Source: Carpediemonas membranifera (Eukaryota; Fornicata). Taken from it: 64,000 bases of DNA. Positions 1 through 9,394 of the stretch are shown piece after piece (position 1 is the stretch's first letter; each line of letters starts with the position of its first letter). Below the pieces are notes generated by a model that did no database searches, was not told the DNA's origin, and worked only from the letters and a program-made list of their open reading frames with translations. Location: assembly GCA_019828565.1 (NCBI GenBank), contig JAHDYR010000006.1:186001-250000 (forward strand), in the 5' to 3' direction. A program made the translations under genes and the position numbers.

Positions 1-1085
1 TGGTCCACTCCGCCGAGGAAGGCGAAGTTCATGTCCGGCTTGGCTGGTGCAGCCTGTCGTGGCTTTGGCCTGCTCTTTGGCCGTGGCCCGAGTCTGGTCT
101 TCGATACAGCTCCGCCAGTCGTCATTGTACCCGGTTGACCCGAGACACGCGACCGACCCCGGCTTATTGGGCGGATTGCCGGAGTAACAGATGCCGGCAA
201 CGGCTTTTCACTCCCTCCGCTGCTTTGACTGAGGCCTTGATCTCTGACCTGCTCGAGACGCCGCTTCATGTGCGCTAGCTTGTCCCTCGCCTCCTCAGCA
301 GCCGACTCGGCCTCAGCCTGGCGTGACGCAGCCTTCTCAGCGGCAGCATAGGCGTCATCCCGTTCACTTTCAGCCTCCTCGGTGCGTCTAGCATACTCAG
401 CGGCTGTCTCGAGGTTGGATTGGGCCTTCGCCTCTACCTCAGCAAGGTCGGCCTGAAGTCTGGCAATCTCCGCCTTGTCTGCGGCAGTCTCCTCCATCCC
501 AGCCTTAACGTGCGCGTAAATCTGGTTCAACACTCTAGGGTCGACCTCCACGGTCTTGCCAGTGGCAATGGCGAGGTGCATCTCGCTGGCCCAGTCACCG
601 CTCATGTCCCCAACAGGCAGGGAGACGGCTAACTGCCTCCCTGCATTGTCATGGACCTCCTCCGTCTGCGTGTGGGATGTACAGGAGACGTGCTTAAGCT
701 CCTGCAGCTCGGCCTCGAGGGCTTCGAGTTTAGATGTCAGCCGGGCATTCTCTGCACTCTGTACCTGAAGGCGTGTGGCTAGCTGATCCTTGTCCCGCTT
801 CGATCGGGCTTCGGCGCCTCTGAGAGAAAGGACTAATGTCTGGAGGTCTCGGATCTGCTCTTGGTAGCTCACAAGCTCCTCACTATGCTTGCATAGTACG
901 CTCTTGAGCTCATTTTGACTATCCTCGTTGTGTTTTGCGACTTTTGCCCTGAGATTTTCGATCTCGGCGTCTTTGCTGACGAGTGCCTCATCCATTTCCT
1001 CGATTTCCTTGTCTTTGTGCCTTAATTCAACCAATAGTCTCTTGGCAAACGCATCTAAGCGCTTCACCTTCTCTCGTTCATCCAT
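1..1085 (-). CDS. Coiled-coil protein, C-terminus cut by window edge
   Basis: The minus-strand reading frame opens at ATG 1085 and stays open to base 1, giving 361 codons without a stop, so the 3' end lies outside the window. Residues ~1-120 and ~170-270 are rich in Glu, Lys, Ala, Leu and Gln in heptad-like order (runs such as KDAEIENLRAKVAKH and ARRTEEAESERDDAY), which is typical of long coiled coils. The last ~70 visible residues are basic and Pro/Ser/Arg-rich (SRGRSRVSGQPG, RPKSRPKPRQ), like a disordered tail. No enzymatic motif is visible. A structural, cytoskeletal or tethering role is likely, but the family cannot be named. The next gene, UTP18, ends 140 bp upstream on the same strand. 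Confidence 0.75.
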   Translation of the reverse strand, partial: MDEREKVKRLDAFAKRLLVELRHKDKEIEEMDEALVSKDAEIENLRAKVAKHNEDSQNELKSVLCKHSEELVSYQEQIRDLQTLVLSLRGAEARSKRDKDQLATRLQVQSAENARLTSKLEALEAELQELKHVSCTSHTQTEEVHDNAGRQLAVSLPVGDMSGDWASEMHLAIATGKTVEVDPRVLNQIYAHVKAGMEETAADKAEIARLQADLAEVEAKAQSNLETAAEYARRTEEAESERDDAYAAAEKAASRQAEAESAAEEARDKLAHMKRRLEQVRDQGLSQSSGGSEKPLPASVTPAIRPISRGRSRVSGQPGTMTTGGAVSKTRLGPRPKSRPKPRQAAPAKPDMNFAFLGGVD

Positions 1086-1224
1086 ACCGTGATCAGGAGG
1101 ACGTCGGCAAAACTGCGCCGTCGTTGACACCACTACCGCCCACATCGGCATGGAGGCGCGCTACCAGCCGCCCCAACACCACACTATCAGACGCTAAACC
1201 TGTAATAATCTGTTTATCCGATTC

Positions 1225-2373
1225 TTAGACACTGACCTTCCAGAGCAAGGCACTGCCCTTCGCCATGCCGGCCGCCAGGAATACAGACTCCGGGCTATGC
1301 TGGCTCCAGCGCATGACCGCGCACGGGTTAGTATTGCCCCCAGCAGGCCAGTTGGGGACGACGGAGTTCCGCTTGACGTCGAACACTCGCATCCCGCCCC
1401 TCGTCTTGGAGTGGAGCGCGAGGAGATTCTTACCGGCCACCAGACCCCAGGCTAGGCCTGTGATCTCGTCCACCAGTGACCGTGAGATCGACCGGGTGGG
1501 TTTGACTGAGTCGCTCGGCCGGGACTTCGCCTTGAGTTTGTCCAGAACATCAGCGGCACGATATATGTTCACCACGCCGTCCTGGGCACCCACAGCAAGC
1601 CATCCGCCGTCGATCGACCACTTGACAATGGCTCTTCCGATGTTTCCCGAGTCACTGAACTGCACCCGACTCCTTCCAGACATGATGTCGACCAGGGCAA
1701 CCTTGCCGCCCTCCCCCGCAAGGGTAATGATGCCTGGGTAGTTTGGTACTGTTTCCATGTCTGAAACGGGGAAGGAGACGCGCAGGCTCTTCACCACGGC
1801 GTTGGACTTGTAGTTGACGATGTGGACCTGACTGTCGCCACCGTGGAAGGCCACACGGACCTCCCTCTCGCTGCCGTTGCCGTTGAGGATGATGAAGTGA
1901 CCGTGGTCAGCCAGGGCGCGGGTATCTCGACCTGTTCCCGTCTTGATCCCGGCGCGGCGGGTGACCTTGTTCGTCTCGAGGGAGTACTCGTAGTAATAGG
2001 GCTTGGGGCCGCCAATGAGGAGACGCCTGCCCTTCTGGAAGAACTTGATGCACCGTATCGGGTAGTCTTCGATGAATATGGGAGGCTGGAAGAGTTTGTT
2101 GTCCTCGCCGTCAACGTGGAACAGCCTAATCGTCTGATCGTTCCCAGAAACTGCTGCTATCGGTAAATGTGGGTGGAATTCAATGATCCTGCACGTCACA
2201 TCAACCAGATCCTCGGCATTGAGGTCCTTCACGCGTTTGAGCTGTACACCAACGCGTTTCATGGGTTTCGTAGCCGCTGTGCTTGATACAGGCTCATTGG
2301 CAGTCTCTTGCCGCTGCAAAGCCCATGCGGGAACAGCAGGAGTTTCAATCGTCTCGGACATCGCCGTTCTCAT
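1225..2373 (-). CDS. UTP18: U3 snoRNP protein UTP18, WD40 repeat (SSU processome, UTP-B)
   Basis: This 382-residue protein is a seven-bladed WD40-type propeller with the characteristic UTP18 opening: a short acidic lead (LNAEDLVDVTCRIIEFHPHLP) followed by AVSGNDQTIRLFHVDGEDN and a GRRLLIGGPKPYYYEYSLET segment. In characterised eukaryotes UTP18 belongs to the UTP-B subcomplex of the nucleolar small-subunit processome, and its N-terminal arm recruits the exosome helicase Mtr4. Family members are usually 450-600 residues, so the N-terminal arm is short here. ATG 2373 gives MRTAMSETIETP; ATG 2361 is an equally good start. PWP2, another UTP-B subunit, lies at 42.7 kb. Downstream of the stop is a TAAA-containing sequence that may serve for polyadenylation. 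Confidence 0.88.
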   Translation of the reverse strand: MRTAMSETIETPAVPAWALQRQETANEPVSSTAATKPMKRVGVQLKRVKDLNAEDLVDVTCRIIEFHPHLPIAAVSGNDQTIRLFHVDGEDNKLFQPPIFIEDYPIRCIKFFQKGRRLLIGGPKPYYYEYSLETNKVTRRAGIKTGTGRDTRALADHGHFIILNGNGSEREVRVAFHGGDSQVHIVNYKSNAVVKSLRVSFPVSDMETVPNYPGIITLAGEGGKVALVDIMSGRSRVQFSDSGNIGRAIVKWSIDGGWLAVGAQDGVVNIYRAADVLDKLKAKSRPSDSVKPTRSISRSLVDEITGLAWGLVAGKNLLALHSKTRGGMRVFDVKRNSVVPNWPAGGNTNPCAVMRWSQHSPESVFLAAGMAKGSALLWKVSV

Positions 2374-2558
2374 CACCCGTATACATGTTACATATCAACA
2401 AGTATCACACGGCATACACGACGGCATTGCCACATTTAACGATATACACACTTATCCCATGGAGGGTGGACCCAACATCCATCGCTCGTCCGATCAAGCG
2501 AGTCTCCTCAGCCTCACAATCCACCGCTACTGCTGCGCTAATAATATGCACACCAAGC

Positions 2559-3008
2559 TCAGTGGCGACCGGGCTTGGGCATGGACAAGTGGGTCATGCG
2601 GACGGGACCCGAGGCACCGGCGACGACGGGGGAGGCGATGAACGGGTTCGGAGGGTTCGCAGGGATGGGGCGCGCCTGCTTTGGCACGATGCGGGCCACT
2701 GCTTTGCGTTGGATGGACCGTTTTTGGGGTGCAGCTGGCGGAGCTTTCCGTTTAGTGGCCTTGTTTGAAGAGCCGGTCCATTCTGCAATCATGGTGTCCC
2801 AGTGGGAGATGGTGGGAAGTATCTTAGTTGAGCCATTCGCATGTTCAGCGTCTGAAGGCGGTTCTTCCACCGTAATCATGACGTGTGAATCGTAACATGC
2901 TGAGGGCACCGCATTGGGAGTTGCTACGCCAGAAAACGAACGGTATGACTGTTCGCTACAGCCAGCAGGCCTATTGAATGATTTTGTGGGGAGAGCCTCC
3001 AAAACCAT
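2559..3008 (-). CDS. Hypothetical protein, basic Pro-rich C-terminal half
   Basis: A 149-residue reading frame starts at ATG 3008; extension upstream uses only a GTG. No known domain is recognised. The centre contains ILPTISHWDTMIAEWTG, the only part that looks ordered. It is followed by a Lys/Arg/Pro/Ala tract (KATKRKAPPAAPQKRSIQRK) that would suit a nuclear or nucleic-acid-binding tail. The gene fits between UTP18 and cytidine deaminase with the usual short gaps (186 and 135 bp), and this is the main support for it. It could also be chance coding potential in GC-rich DNA. Confidence 0.5.
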   Translation of the reverse strand: MVLEALPTKSFNRPAGCSEQSYRSFSGVATPNAVPSACYDSHVMITVEEPPSDAEHANGSTKILPTISHWDTMIAEWTGSSNKATKRKAPPAAPQKRSIQRKAVARIVPKQARPIPANPPNPFIASPVVAGASGPVRMTHLSMPKPGRH

Positions 3009-3142
3009 TCGCGCGGTGATGTTGTTTCCAAAACTGCACACCGAGTTGCTTGTGCCACAACTCGAGGCATGATCTCAACTTCTTAACTTTGTTCCTTTAC
3101 TGAGATACCATACTTCTTCTCGTGCCGGACTCTTCTCGTTAC

Positions 3143-3556
3143 CTACTCGAGGGCCTCAAGGTTCTCGGGGCCGAAGGAGTGGGGGAGGAGCTCTTCAAGA
3201 GTGAAGACGCGGTTCACACGGCCGTCGATATAGCCGCAGATGACAATCATTTCCTTGTTGAACTCGCGCATCACCTGACGGCAAGCGGCACATGGGAGGC
3301 CGCCGTCACGCGTGACGATGGCAATAATTGAGTGGTCGCGGTGGCCCTCGCTCACAGCCTTGAACATTGTGGTGCGCTCAGCGCAATTGGAGAGGCCATA
3401 AGAAGCGTTCTCAACATTGCAACCGGTAAAGATTGTCCCATCAGCGCATTGAAGGCAAGCGCCAACCGAGTAGTTGCTATAAGGAACATAGGCATTCTTG
3501 GAAGCCTCAATTGCCTTGTCGAGGAGTTCTCTCTGAAGCTGCTGGCTCACCGACAT
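3143..3556 (-). CDS. CDA: Cytidine deaminase
   Basis: This 137-residue protein is the full length expected for a tetrameric, single-zinc cytidine deaminase, which converts cytidine or deoxycytidine to uridine or deoxyuridine in pyrimidine salvage. The zinc and catalytic signature is complete: Cys58-Ala-Glu60 (in YGLSNCAERT) and Cys89-Ala-Ala-Cys92 (PCAACRQ). The substrate loop NVENASYG at ~48-54 is also canonical, as is the N-terminal YVPYSNYSVGA. Parasitic metamonads depend on pyrimidine salvage, so the gene would fit such a metabolism, but that is inference. The gene stands alone, with no link to its neighbours. Confidence 0.97.
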   Translation of the reverse strand: MSVSQQLQRELLDKAIEASKNAYVPYSNYSVGACLQCADGTIFTGCNVENASYGLSNCAERTTMFKAVSEGHRDHSIIAIVTRDGGLPCAACRQVMREFNKEMIVICGYIDGRVNRVFTLEELLPHSFGPENLEALE

Positions 3557-3783
3557 AGTAGGTCAACGATCGTCAACGTCGAACGAGATCGGAGTAAGAT
3601 TCATGATCAAATCAGCAGTTTTGATTGTTCTAAATGTGTACTGCAATGTCAAGTGACGAGGAGTGCTATGAGTCAGCACAGCTGCTTCCTCACTCCCTTT
3701 CTCACTCTGCCCCGTGTGATCCGGCCAGTGCCCTGACACAACCACTAATAGCTCGCTTTACTGGATATCCGGCCCGACTCCCG

Positions 3784-5748
3784 TCATGACACAGCCACCC
3801 ACTCGCCCGCACGGTAGAAGTCGACGGCGGCGGGTGTCTCAGACAATAGCAGCGCAACCTTCTGCAGCAATCCACTGATAAACCCACAGGCCTTGAGCAC
3901 GGGCAGCACGTGTTCATGGGCTGCCCCAATCGCCACAAGCTCGGCGCACTCCCGACGACGCTCAGGTACAAGTCCGGCGACATGAGCAAGCATGTCACAT
4001 GCCGCGGTAAACGCGGCAACCTGTGCCCTGTGGACGCTGTCGGCCCGGGCTTGCCGAGATGTGGGACCGCCCTCAGCTGCGATCACGGCCTCAGCGACGG
4101 TAGGGTCGAGGTTCTCGAGTCGGTCGATGAGCCAGGGATCAGAGTCGGATAGCACCATATCAAACCCAGATATGATTGACTCAAGCCTCTGAGCCTGGAT
4201 CTGTTGGCCCTGAGCAGATTCGCTATCGAGATCAGAAAGGAAATTCGAGAAGCAGTGGTAAGTCTCGACGAACAGGTCGATAGCGTTCAATGAGCGCACA
4301 AGGACGACTTCGACGGCAGAGTCGGAGGTGATCTTGGAGTAGCCGGCCGGGATGACGTTGAGGAGCATCTCACGAGCGAGGTGTGCCCCGCCAATGGCTA
4401 CCAGACGGCGGCAGTACCGCACCGCCCGCCCTATGGCCTGCACGCGGAGGGCGGGGTCAAAGCAGAGCCACTGGACGGCGTTCACAGCAACCCCGAGCTC
4501 ATCATCGTCGTTTGACCGGTGGTACCTGTCGAAGAGACCGTCGGCCGTAACCAGTGCCACTGCTGCGGTGTCTATGCCGTGTTCAGCCATGGCCTGGAGC
4601 GCTGTGAGTCGCCCCTCGGTGTCGGTAATCGGGCCGACCAGCTCTGCCATCAGGCGGGGGTGGGTTGTCGCGTCCAGCTTAGAGGTGAACCGGGCGTACT
4701 CGTTGAGCACATCACGGGGTCGGCCCGACCGGAGGAGGTTGTCCAGGTGGCGGATTACCACCTGATGCACTGCGTCGGCGTTCAGATCAAGACCAAAGTC
4801 GTCGCGGAGAGTGAGAACAGCCATAGCGAAGGCAGCGTCAAGGTCAGAAGGGCTGGCAGACTCGAGAACTGACAAAGCCGCGTCGTAGTCGCCCGTGATG
4901 ACGTGGGCCTCGGCGATCAGGGCCGGCGAGTGGCCCCACCCAGTTGTCGTGTGAGTAAATACGTCGCCAATGGTCAGCCCGCGGAGGGCGGGGGCCTGGG
5001 ATGGACTAGGGAGCGGTTTGATCGACTCAGAGTCCACCTTCTCCAGCAATCCGTTGAGTGTGTCGACCAGTCTCGTGTGGAGCATGCAAGTGAGGAGGGC
5101 CCAGGCCCTGTCCTCCGCAGTCTCGGCCACGGTCATCAGAGGCTCCACCTCGCCGCTGAAAACGCCGTAAACTGCGGCTTCGTAGGGGTCGGGGCAGGTT
5201 TTGGCGTGACCCGCGGCGGCCGTGAGCCACAAGTCAATGGTGTCACTGCCGGCTGCTGTGAGCTCGCGGCGGTGGTCACTCATAAACCCAGGCGCCCCGC
5301 GGAGAGTGGCTGAGACGTCAAATCGGGCGCACTGTTCTGCGAGGAGTATGGCCTCATCGTAGTGGCCGACCCGAATGTGCGTGAACATCGCATTGAACAT
5401 CTCCGAGCGGGTTGCATGGTCGCAGTCTATGCTGATGGTGATGCCCTCCTCGCTGCGGATTGACTCGTAGATAACGAGGAGGATCGAAAGCTGGCGAGTG
5501 GTGAAGTCGTGGGCTTTGATGCGCTTGCTGAGACGCTTGAGGTCAGGAAATGGCGATTCCCATCCTGAATATGTGCCCAGGAGCATCTGCCGTGTGATTG
5601 CACCGGTATCAGCCATAGGCTCCTGGCAATTGATGGAATGGCAGTTGCTTTTGACGCGGTCGGCAAGCAACCCTCCCAAAAGCATATGAAAACGAGGGTT
5701 TTCCGCCTCTAGGTCATCTAGCATCGCTTCAGGTTGCTGCATCGTCAT
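3784..5748 (-). CDS. Nucleoporin Nup84/Nup107-like alpha-solenoid
   Basis: This 654-residue, almost wholly alpha-helical protein contains the stretch most conserved in Nup84/Nup107. At ~130-175 from the chosen start it has DLWLTAAAGHAK, then DPYEAAVYGVFSGEVEPL, then a TAEDRAWALLTCMLHTRLVD segment. These match the W-x-A..YE-A-a-YG-xLsG..wED-xWa pattern of the family. Nup107 is the stalk component of the Y-complex that scaffolds the nuclear pore. The frame extends upstream to 5928 but overlaps the divergent SNARE gene region there. ATG 5748 (MTMQQPEAMLDD) is the conservative start, with 5778 and 5805 as alternatives. The call rests on a short motif plus fold; a different helical scaffold protein is possible. 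Confidence 0.6.
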   Translation of the reverse strand: MTMQQPEAMLDDLEAENPRFHMLLGGLLADRVKSNCHSINCQEPMADTGAITRQMLLGTYSGWESPFPDLKRLSKRIKAHDFTTRQLSILLVIYESIRSEEGITISIDCDHATRSEMFNAMFTHIRVGHYDEAILLAEQCARFDVSATLRGAPGFMSDHRRELTAAGSDTIDLWLTAAAGHAKTCPDPYEAAVYGVFSGEVEPLMTVAETAEDRAWALLTCMLHTRLVDTLNGLLEKVDSESIKPLPSPSQAPALRGLTIGDVFTHTTTGWGHSPALIAEAHVITGDYDAALSVLESASPSDLDAAFAMAVLTLRDDFGLDLNADAVHQVVIRHLDNLLRSGRPRDVLNEYARFTSKLDATTHPRLMAELVGPITDTEGRLTALQAMAEHGIDTAAVALVTADGLFDRYHRSNDDDELGVAVNAVQWLCFDPALRVQAIGRAVRYCRRLVAIGGAHLAREMLLNVIPAGYSKITSDSAVEVVLVRSLNAIDLFVETYHCFSNFLSDLDSESAQGQQIQAQRLESIISGFDMVLSDSDPWLIDRLENLDPTVAEAVIAAEGGPTSRQARADSVHRAQVAAFTAACDMLAHVAGLVPERRRECAELVAIGAAHEHVLPVLKACGFISGLLQKVALLLSETPAAVDFYRAGEWVAVS

Positions 5749-5946
5749 TTGACGGCGACTAGACGAAGTCTTTAGCATAAACTGCGAACAACAAATACCA
5801 GTCATGTAGGCAGCTTCAAGGGCTAAAAATGAGCGAGTCACACGGTAGTCTTGCCAGCTATACGGTGCATGCTTTCGATCCCGAGCTATTTCGGCCTTGG
5901 GACAGGTTATGGCACAGATTACCGACAACCGCGAATTGGTGTCAAG

Positions 5947-6675
5947 ATGAGTGCTGTGCGCCCAGAAGACGTATCAGAGCTCGTTCTATCCACATTACAA
6001 GAAGAAATTGACGAATTACAACACCATGGAGGCCTTAGCTCCTTTATTGACATCTGCAACAAGAATGACGCCCAGCAGCGCATGAACATGCCCACAAGGT
6101 ATGACGGCCTCATTTCCTCGATCAAGGACAAGATGCGTGATGCCAGTCTCATCCGCAACACCCTCAAGGACACAGCAGGCCAAGTAGATCCGTCCTTTTC
6201 AAAGGCCTGTCATGAGCGTCTTTCGCACCTGGAGGCCGTCCTTGCAGACATGGAGAAGGATGTGAACCAGAAGTATGCCGACTACAAGGCTGTTGTCGAA
6301 AAGACACTGGCTCAGAAGAAGGATGACTTGTTTGGCGATATTGAGCGGGAGCGGAAGCGCAGAGAGATCGAGAACACGATCCAAGCCCACAGCATGGTCG
6401 AGCGCGAGCAAGACGATGAGCTCGACCGCCTCGAGCCGACCCTTCAGCGGATCAAGGCCGGCCACGAGGACATTGGTGCTTACCTCCAGAAGCAGAACGA
6501 CGATATGGATGAGTTCCACATGGAGATGGACGCCACACGGCGGAGGATGAAAGCTGTCGAGAAGACTGTTGTTTCCGTGCTGAAGCATGTGAAGAAGGGA
6601 AAGGAGGCGATCATCATCATCGTCCTCGTGCTCATCATCGTGCTGCTCGTGTTGCTCAACATCTACGGCGTTTAA
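5947..6675 (+). CDS. Qc-type SNARE (syntaxin-like), C-terminal anchor
   Basis: This 242-residue tail-anchored protein has a helical N-terminal region (~1-150) and a SNARE motif at ~155-215 (LDRLEPTLQRIKAGHEDIGAYLQKQNDDMDEFHMEM). A transmembrane helix made almost only of Ile, Leu and Val ends it (~222-238). The heptad register, the central Gln in YLQKQNDDMD and the short N-terminal part suit a Qc SNARE of the syntaxin 6/8 or SYP7 type better than a Qa. It would supply one helix to a four-helix fusion bundle in endomembrane traffic. ATG 5947 was chosen because the longer frame from 5851 overlaps the divergent nucleoporin gene. A TAAATAG sequence overlaps the stop codon. Confidence 0.8.
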   Translation: MSAVRPEDVSELVLSTLQEEIDELQHHGGLSSFIDICNKNDAQQRMNMPTRYDGLISSIKDKMRDASLIRNTLKDTAGQVDPSFSKACHERLSHLEAVLADMEKDVNQKYADYKAVVEKTLAQKKDDLFGDIERERKRREIENTIQAHSMVEREQDDELDRLEPTLQRIKAGHEDIGAYLQKQNDDMDEFHMEMDATRRRMKAVEKTVVSVLKHVKKGKEAIIIIVLVLIIVLLVLLNIYGV

Positions 6676-6813
6676 ATAGTTTACTTCGACAAATATAATT
6701 GGGTCCATTGTCGGCTGCAAGCAGCGGGCTCGACCCCCCTTGTCTGTGAGACAGCCATCAGCAGCTGTACAACTCATGAAATGCCCAACCAAGGCTACAA
6801 TCCCATATCGCTC

Positions 6814-7830
6814 CTAGCTGAACTGTGGGGCGTCCCCGTCGGGCACCCAGTCGATGTCCGGCAGACCCCTCAACTCCGGGCCATTCCTGACGCCGCTAGA
6901 GGTGCAGCAGATGCTACTATCGGCAGACACGCCAATGGGGACAGCAATGAAGCCTGCTGCCAGGATGTTGGCGTCATTCACTAAGTCGGGCGCCCGGAAG
7001 ATGTCGCGGACAACACCCGCGCCAAAGTATCCCCCGGTAAAGGCATACTTGAGGGCAAGCCCGGGTCTACCCAGGTACCAGTGGTGTGCACCCACAGCAC
7101 CGCCGAACAGGGCGAGGAAGTAGGTTGTTAGGAGACTATACCGCCCCGTGGCGATTGAGTTGGACCCCGTGAGGCTGTCTGCACGGTGGTAAATGAATAG
7201 GAGAGAGAGGAAGACGGCCAGAGCTAGTGCTGCAAGCGGGGCCGTGATTAGGGCAGCAACCACTGCAATGGCTGCGACGCGCTCCATGACGAGGGTGATG
7301 TGGCTCTCATGGGCGCTGATGTACGACACCGCGACAGTCACAGACACCTCTCCGCTGCAGGGATGCTCTGACTTCAGCCCGTCGTTCGCACAGACGAGCA
7401 GATACTGCAACTCATCCTGCTCCGACACGGGCGTGGGTGTGAGCGCCGTGGCCTCGTATGGGACCCAGTCAGCAATGAGGGTGCCTGTATGGGACAGCAG
7501 CTCTGGTGTCACATCGTTTGTAGAGAGGCTCTCGAAGGCTTCTCGGTTGAACTTGTAGAAGAGAAACTCGGGGCTGAAGTGAAGCTGGTGAATATGGGAC
7601 GTGGCGTGAATTGCGGCCTCATTATCAACGGGAATCTGCCAGAAGTACACGTTTGTGCAGTTGAATGAATCGATCTTGCCCTCTTTGACGTAGGAGAGTG
7701 TTTTGCATTGAATGCAGGCTGTGAGTGAAAGTATGAGCAAAATGAACAGTTTTGTATGATATCTGTGGCAATGTATCAGTGGAATACAGTGACAGCTCGG
7801 TTCTAGAGCTGTTTTAGAAAAGATACGCAT
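6814..7830 (-). CDS. TM2-domain membrane protein
   Basis: This 338-residue protein has an N-terminal hydrophobic segment (LFILLILSLTACIQC, ~28-42) that probably acts as signal peptide or anchor. A ~150-residue luminal region with several Cys follows, then a long hydrophobic helix (~185-215). Next is a TM2 domain: YSLLTTYFLALFGGAVGAHHWYLGR, then a glycine-rich second helix (GLALKYAFTGGYFGAGVVRD). The GAHHWYLGR signature between the two helices is diagnostic of the TM2 family. Family functions are poorly defined. The C-terminal ~50 residues are Gly/Pro/Asp-rich. ATG 7830 is the only start before the signal segment. An N-terminal micro-intron was considered but is not required. Confidence 0.8.
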   Translation of the reverse strand: MRIFSKTALEPSCHCIPLIHCHRYHTKLFILLILSLTACIQCKTLSYVKEGKIDSFNCTNVYFWQIPVDNEAAIHATSHIHQLHFSPEFLFYKFNREAFESLSTNDVTPELLSHTGTLIADWVPYEATALTPTPVSEQDELQYLLVCANDGLKSEHPCSGEVSVTVAVSYISAHESHITLVMERVAAIAVVAALITAPLAALALAVFLSLLFIYHRADSLTGSNSIATGRYSLLTTYFLALFGGAVGAHHWYLGRPGLALKYAFTGGYFGAGVVRDIFRAPDLVNDANILAAGFIAVPIGVSADSSICCTSSGVRNGPELRGLPDIDWVPDGDAPQFS

Positions 7831-7907
7831 CCTCCTTCATTGCCGTTGGTCGATTTACGAAATGTATACCATAAACAACATTCTTTAGCAGCCGCCCGCT
7901 GTTTTCG

Positions 7908-8142
7908 CTATCCGTGTTCCCGATCATATCGCCTAGTCGGGCCTGCTTCATGGATTACCCGCTCAAGTGATTCTCCAGAGCCACCCCGCTCCGGTTCCCA
8001 GAGAGGGTGTAGGGAGTCTCCGCATCCAATAACTATATGATCTGGGTCACTGAGGGCAAGACCCATCTGTGATAATCAAACCCAGGGCCGCCCAGTTGGT
8101 CGGGCCCAAATTCTGGGATGGTGAGGTCTCATCCAGCGCCAT
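7908..8142 (-). CDS. Tentative small spliced gene (64 aa), unknown function
   Basis: Proposed exons are 8142-8082 and 8041-7908 (complement). Exon 1 reads MALDETSPSQNLGPTNWAAL and, unspliced, would stop soon after. Removing 8081-8042, which starts GTTTGA and ends AGTGACCCAG, joins it in frame to a 44-codon open stretch containing GCGDSLHPLWEPERGG and ending PTRRYDREHG. The 3' intron end resembles those of the well-supported introns elsewhere in the window. No family is recognised. Support is only the intron signature and the protein-like composition on both sides, so this may be a chance arrangement. Without it, the gap between the TM2 gene and the pyruvate kinase would be an unusually long 379 bp. 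Confidence 0.38.
8042..8081 (-). other. Tentative 40-nt spliceosomal intron
   Basis: On the minus strand it begins GTTTGA and ends GTGACCCAG. It is longer than the other introns here (28-35 nt) and its 5' site deviates at the sixth base. It is supported only by joining two open stretches of the proposed small gene. Confidence 0.35.
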
Positions 8143-8209
8143 CGACCAGACCCACTCTGCGTCAGTCCCGTTGCACATAGACTATGTTTAGCTGGAAAAT
8201 GGGAAACAT

Positions 8210-9208
8210 TTATATTTCCTTCTCGAAATCTCCGAGGAACTTGCCGCACCATGTCACGATCTCAGAAGGGAACTTCCCGAAAGCAGTCTCGTCGCTGAGC
8301 ACCATGCCCGCATATCCTGCTGCCATGCACTCGTACAGATGGCACATTTCACCTCTGCTCGGGAACTTTTGCCCGACCGCCGTTTGCACGACCTCACCCG
8401 CGATAATAGTCCTCTTCCGCCGGGGGACGGTCGCGGTGAAATCATGTACGAACTTCGCCATACCCAAATGCCCGAGTTGGACGCCGAGGTCGCCCCTGCA
8501 AACCCACCATTCATCGACGACAGACTCGAGGGCAGTTAGGTCCGCGGGGGTCATGGCATGCTCGACCTTGCCCGCCACGAACACTGTGTCCTGGAGCGAG
8601 TGGGCACGAAGGGAGGCGACCTCCTCAACGGTGGAGACGAAAGAAAGGGCGAAACGGACATAGGGTTTGGCCGAAGCACGCTGGACGATGGTAGCGTCCT
8701 TGGAGGACAGCTCGGTCAGCTTGATGTTGCGGCCAGGCACGTTAATACCCTTGCGAGGCATGAGCTTGCCCGTGGCTGCCCGAACCGTACCGAGGAAACC
8801 CGTGTCCGTCGTCTCGAGCACATCGACGATGACCTTGCCGTCGTGGATCCCAATTTGCTCAGGCTGCATGCTCTGGAGTGCTCTGAGTGTGAATCCGTCG
8901 ATGAGGGCGGTCGGCGTGCCTTGTTTCGGGGCCAGGCCGATGAAGAGCTGCGTGCCCTCTTGCACAGACATGACGGGCTGCTCGCTCGTCAGACGGAACT
9001 TTCCGCCTTGGAGGTCGATATAAAGCGGTGGATGGGCACCGGCGGAGAATAGATCGTCGTAGCCGGCGACAAACTGGATAACGCTTTCAACGTCCATGTG
9101 GGAGGAGTTGATTCTGATGCAGAGTCTCGGGGACACCACTCCTTGCTCAATGAAGGTCTTTACTTGGTCCAGAGCACGGCAGGTCGCTATAATCGAGGCT
9201 TCTCCCAT
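8210..9208 (-). CDS. Pyruvate kinase-like protein, barrel and B domain only
   Basis: This 332-residue protein covers the catalytic TIM barrel and inserted B domain of pyruvate kinase, which transfers phosphate from PEP to ADP. Key residues are in place: Arg32-x-Asn34-x-Ser36-His37, the DLQGGKFR strand (65-72), catalytic Lys214 with Glu216 (GKVEHAM), the Mg-site motif RGDLGV (238-243), QKFPSRGE (280-287) and SDETAFGKFP (305-314). The usual ~120-residue C-terminal (regulatory) domain is absent: the frame ends shortly after the last barrel helix. Short forms exist in some bacteria and archaea, and the N-terminus (ASIIATCRALDQV) resembles that type, so lateral transfer is possible. It may be active but lacks the normal allosteric site. 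Confidence 0.8.
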   Translation of the reverse strand: MGEASIIATCRALDQVKTFIEQGVVSPRLCIRINSSHMDVESVIQFVAGYDDLFSAGAHPPLYIDLQGGKFRLTSEQPVMSVQEGTQLFIGLAPKQGTPTALIDGFTLRALQSMQPEQIGIHDGKVIVDVLETTDTGFLGTVRAATGKLMPRKGINVPGRNIKLTELSSKDATIVQRASAKPYVRFALSFVSTVEEVASLRAHSLQDTVFVAGKVEHAMTPADLTALESVVDEWWVCRGDLGVQLGHLGMAKFVHDFTATVPRRKRTIIAGEVVQTAVGQKFPSRGEMCHLYECMAAGYAGMVLSDETAFGKFPSEIVTWCGKFLGDFEKEI

Positions 9209-9394
9209 TTCGCTTGACGAAATCGTAAAGATCTTGCGACTCCATCAGACAAAATCGGACGGGCCTGGACCATCATAGCCGTCAGCAATGCCCCGGCCGC
9301 ATCCCTCAAACCCATCTCCATCACCTTCACCTTTAGTAGTACTGATGCCAACAAGGCAAGCAAGGGAATAATACAGCTCAGCTACCGCACGTCT

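Noticed and set aside
7740-7830. Possible intron near the start of the TM2-domain gene
   Set aside because: The frame is open from ATG 7830 and splicing options give no better signal peptide.
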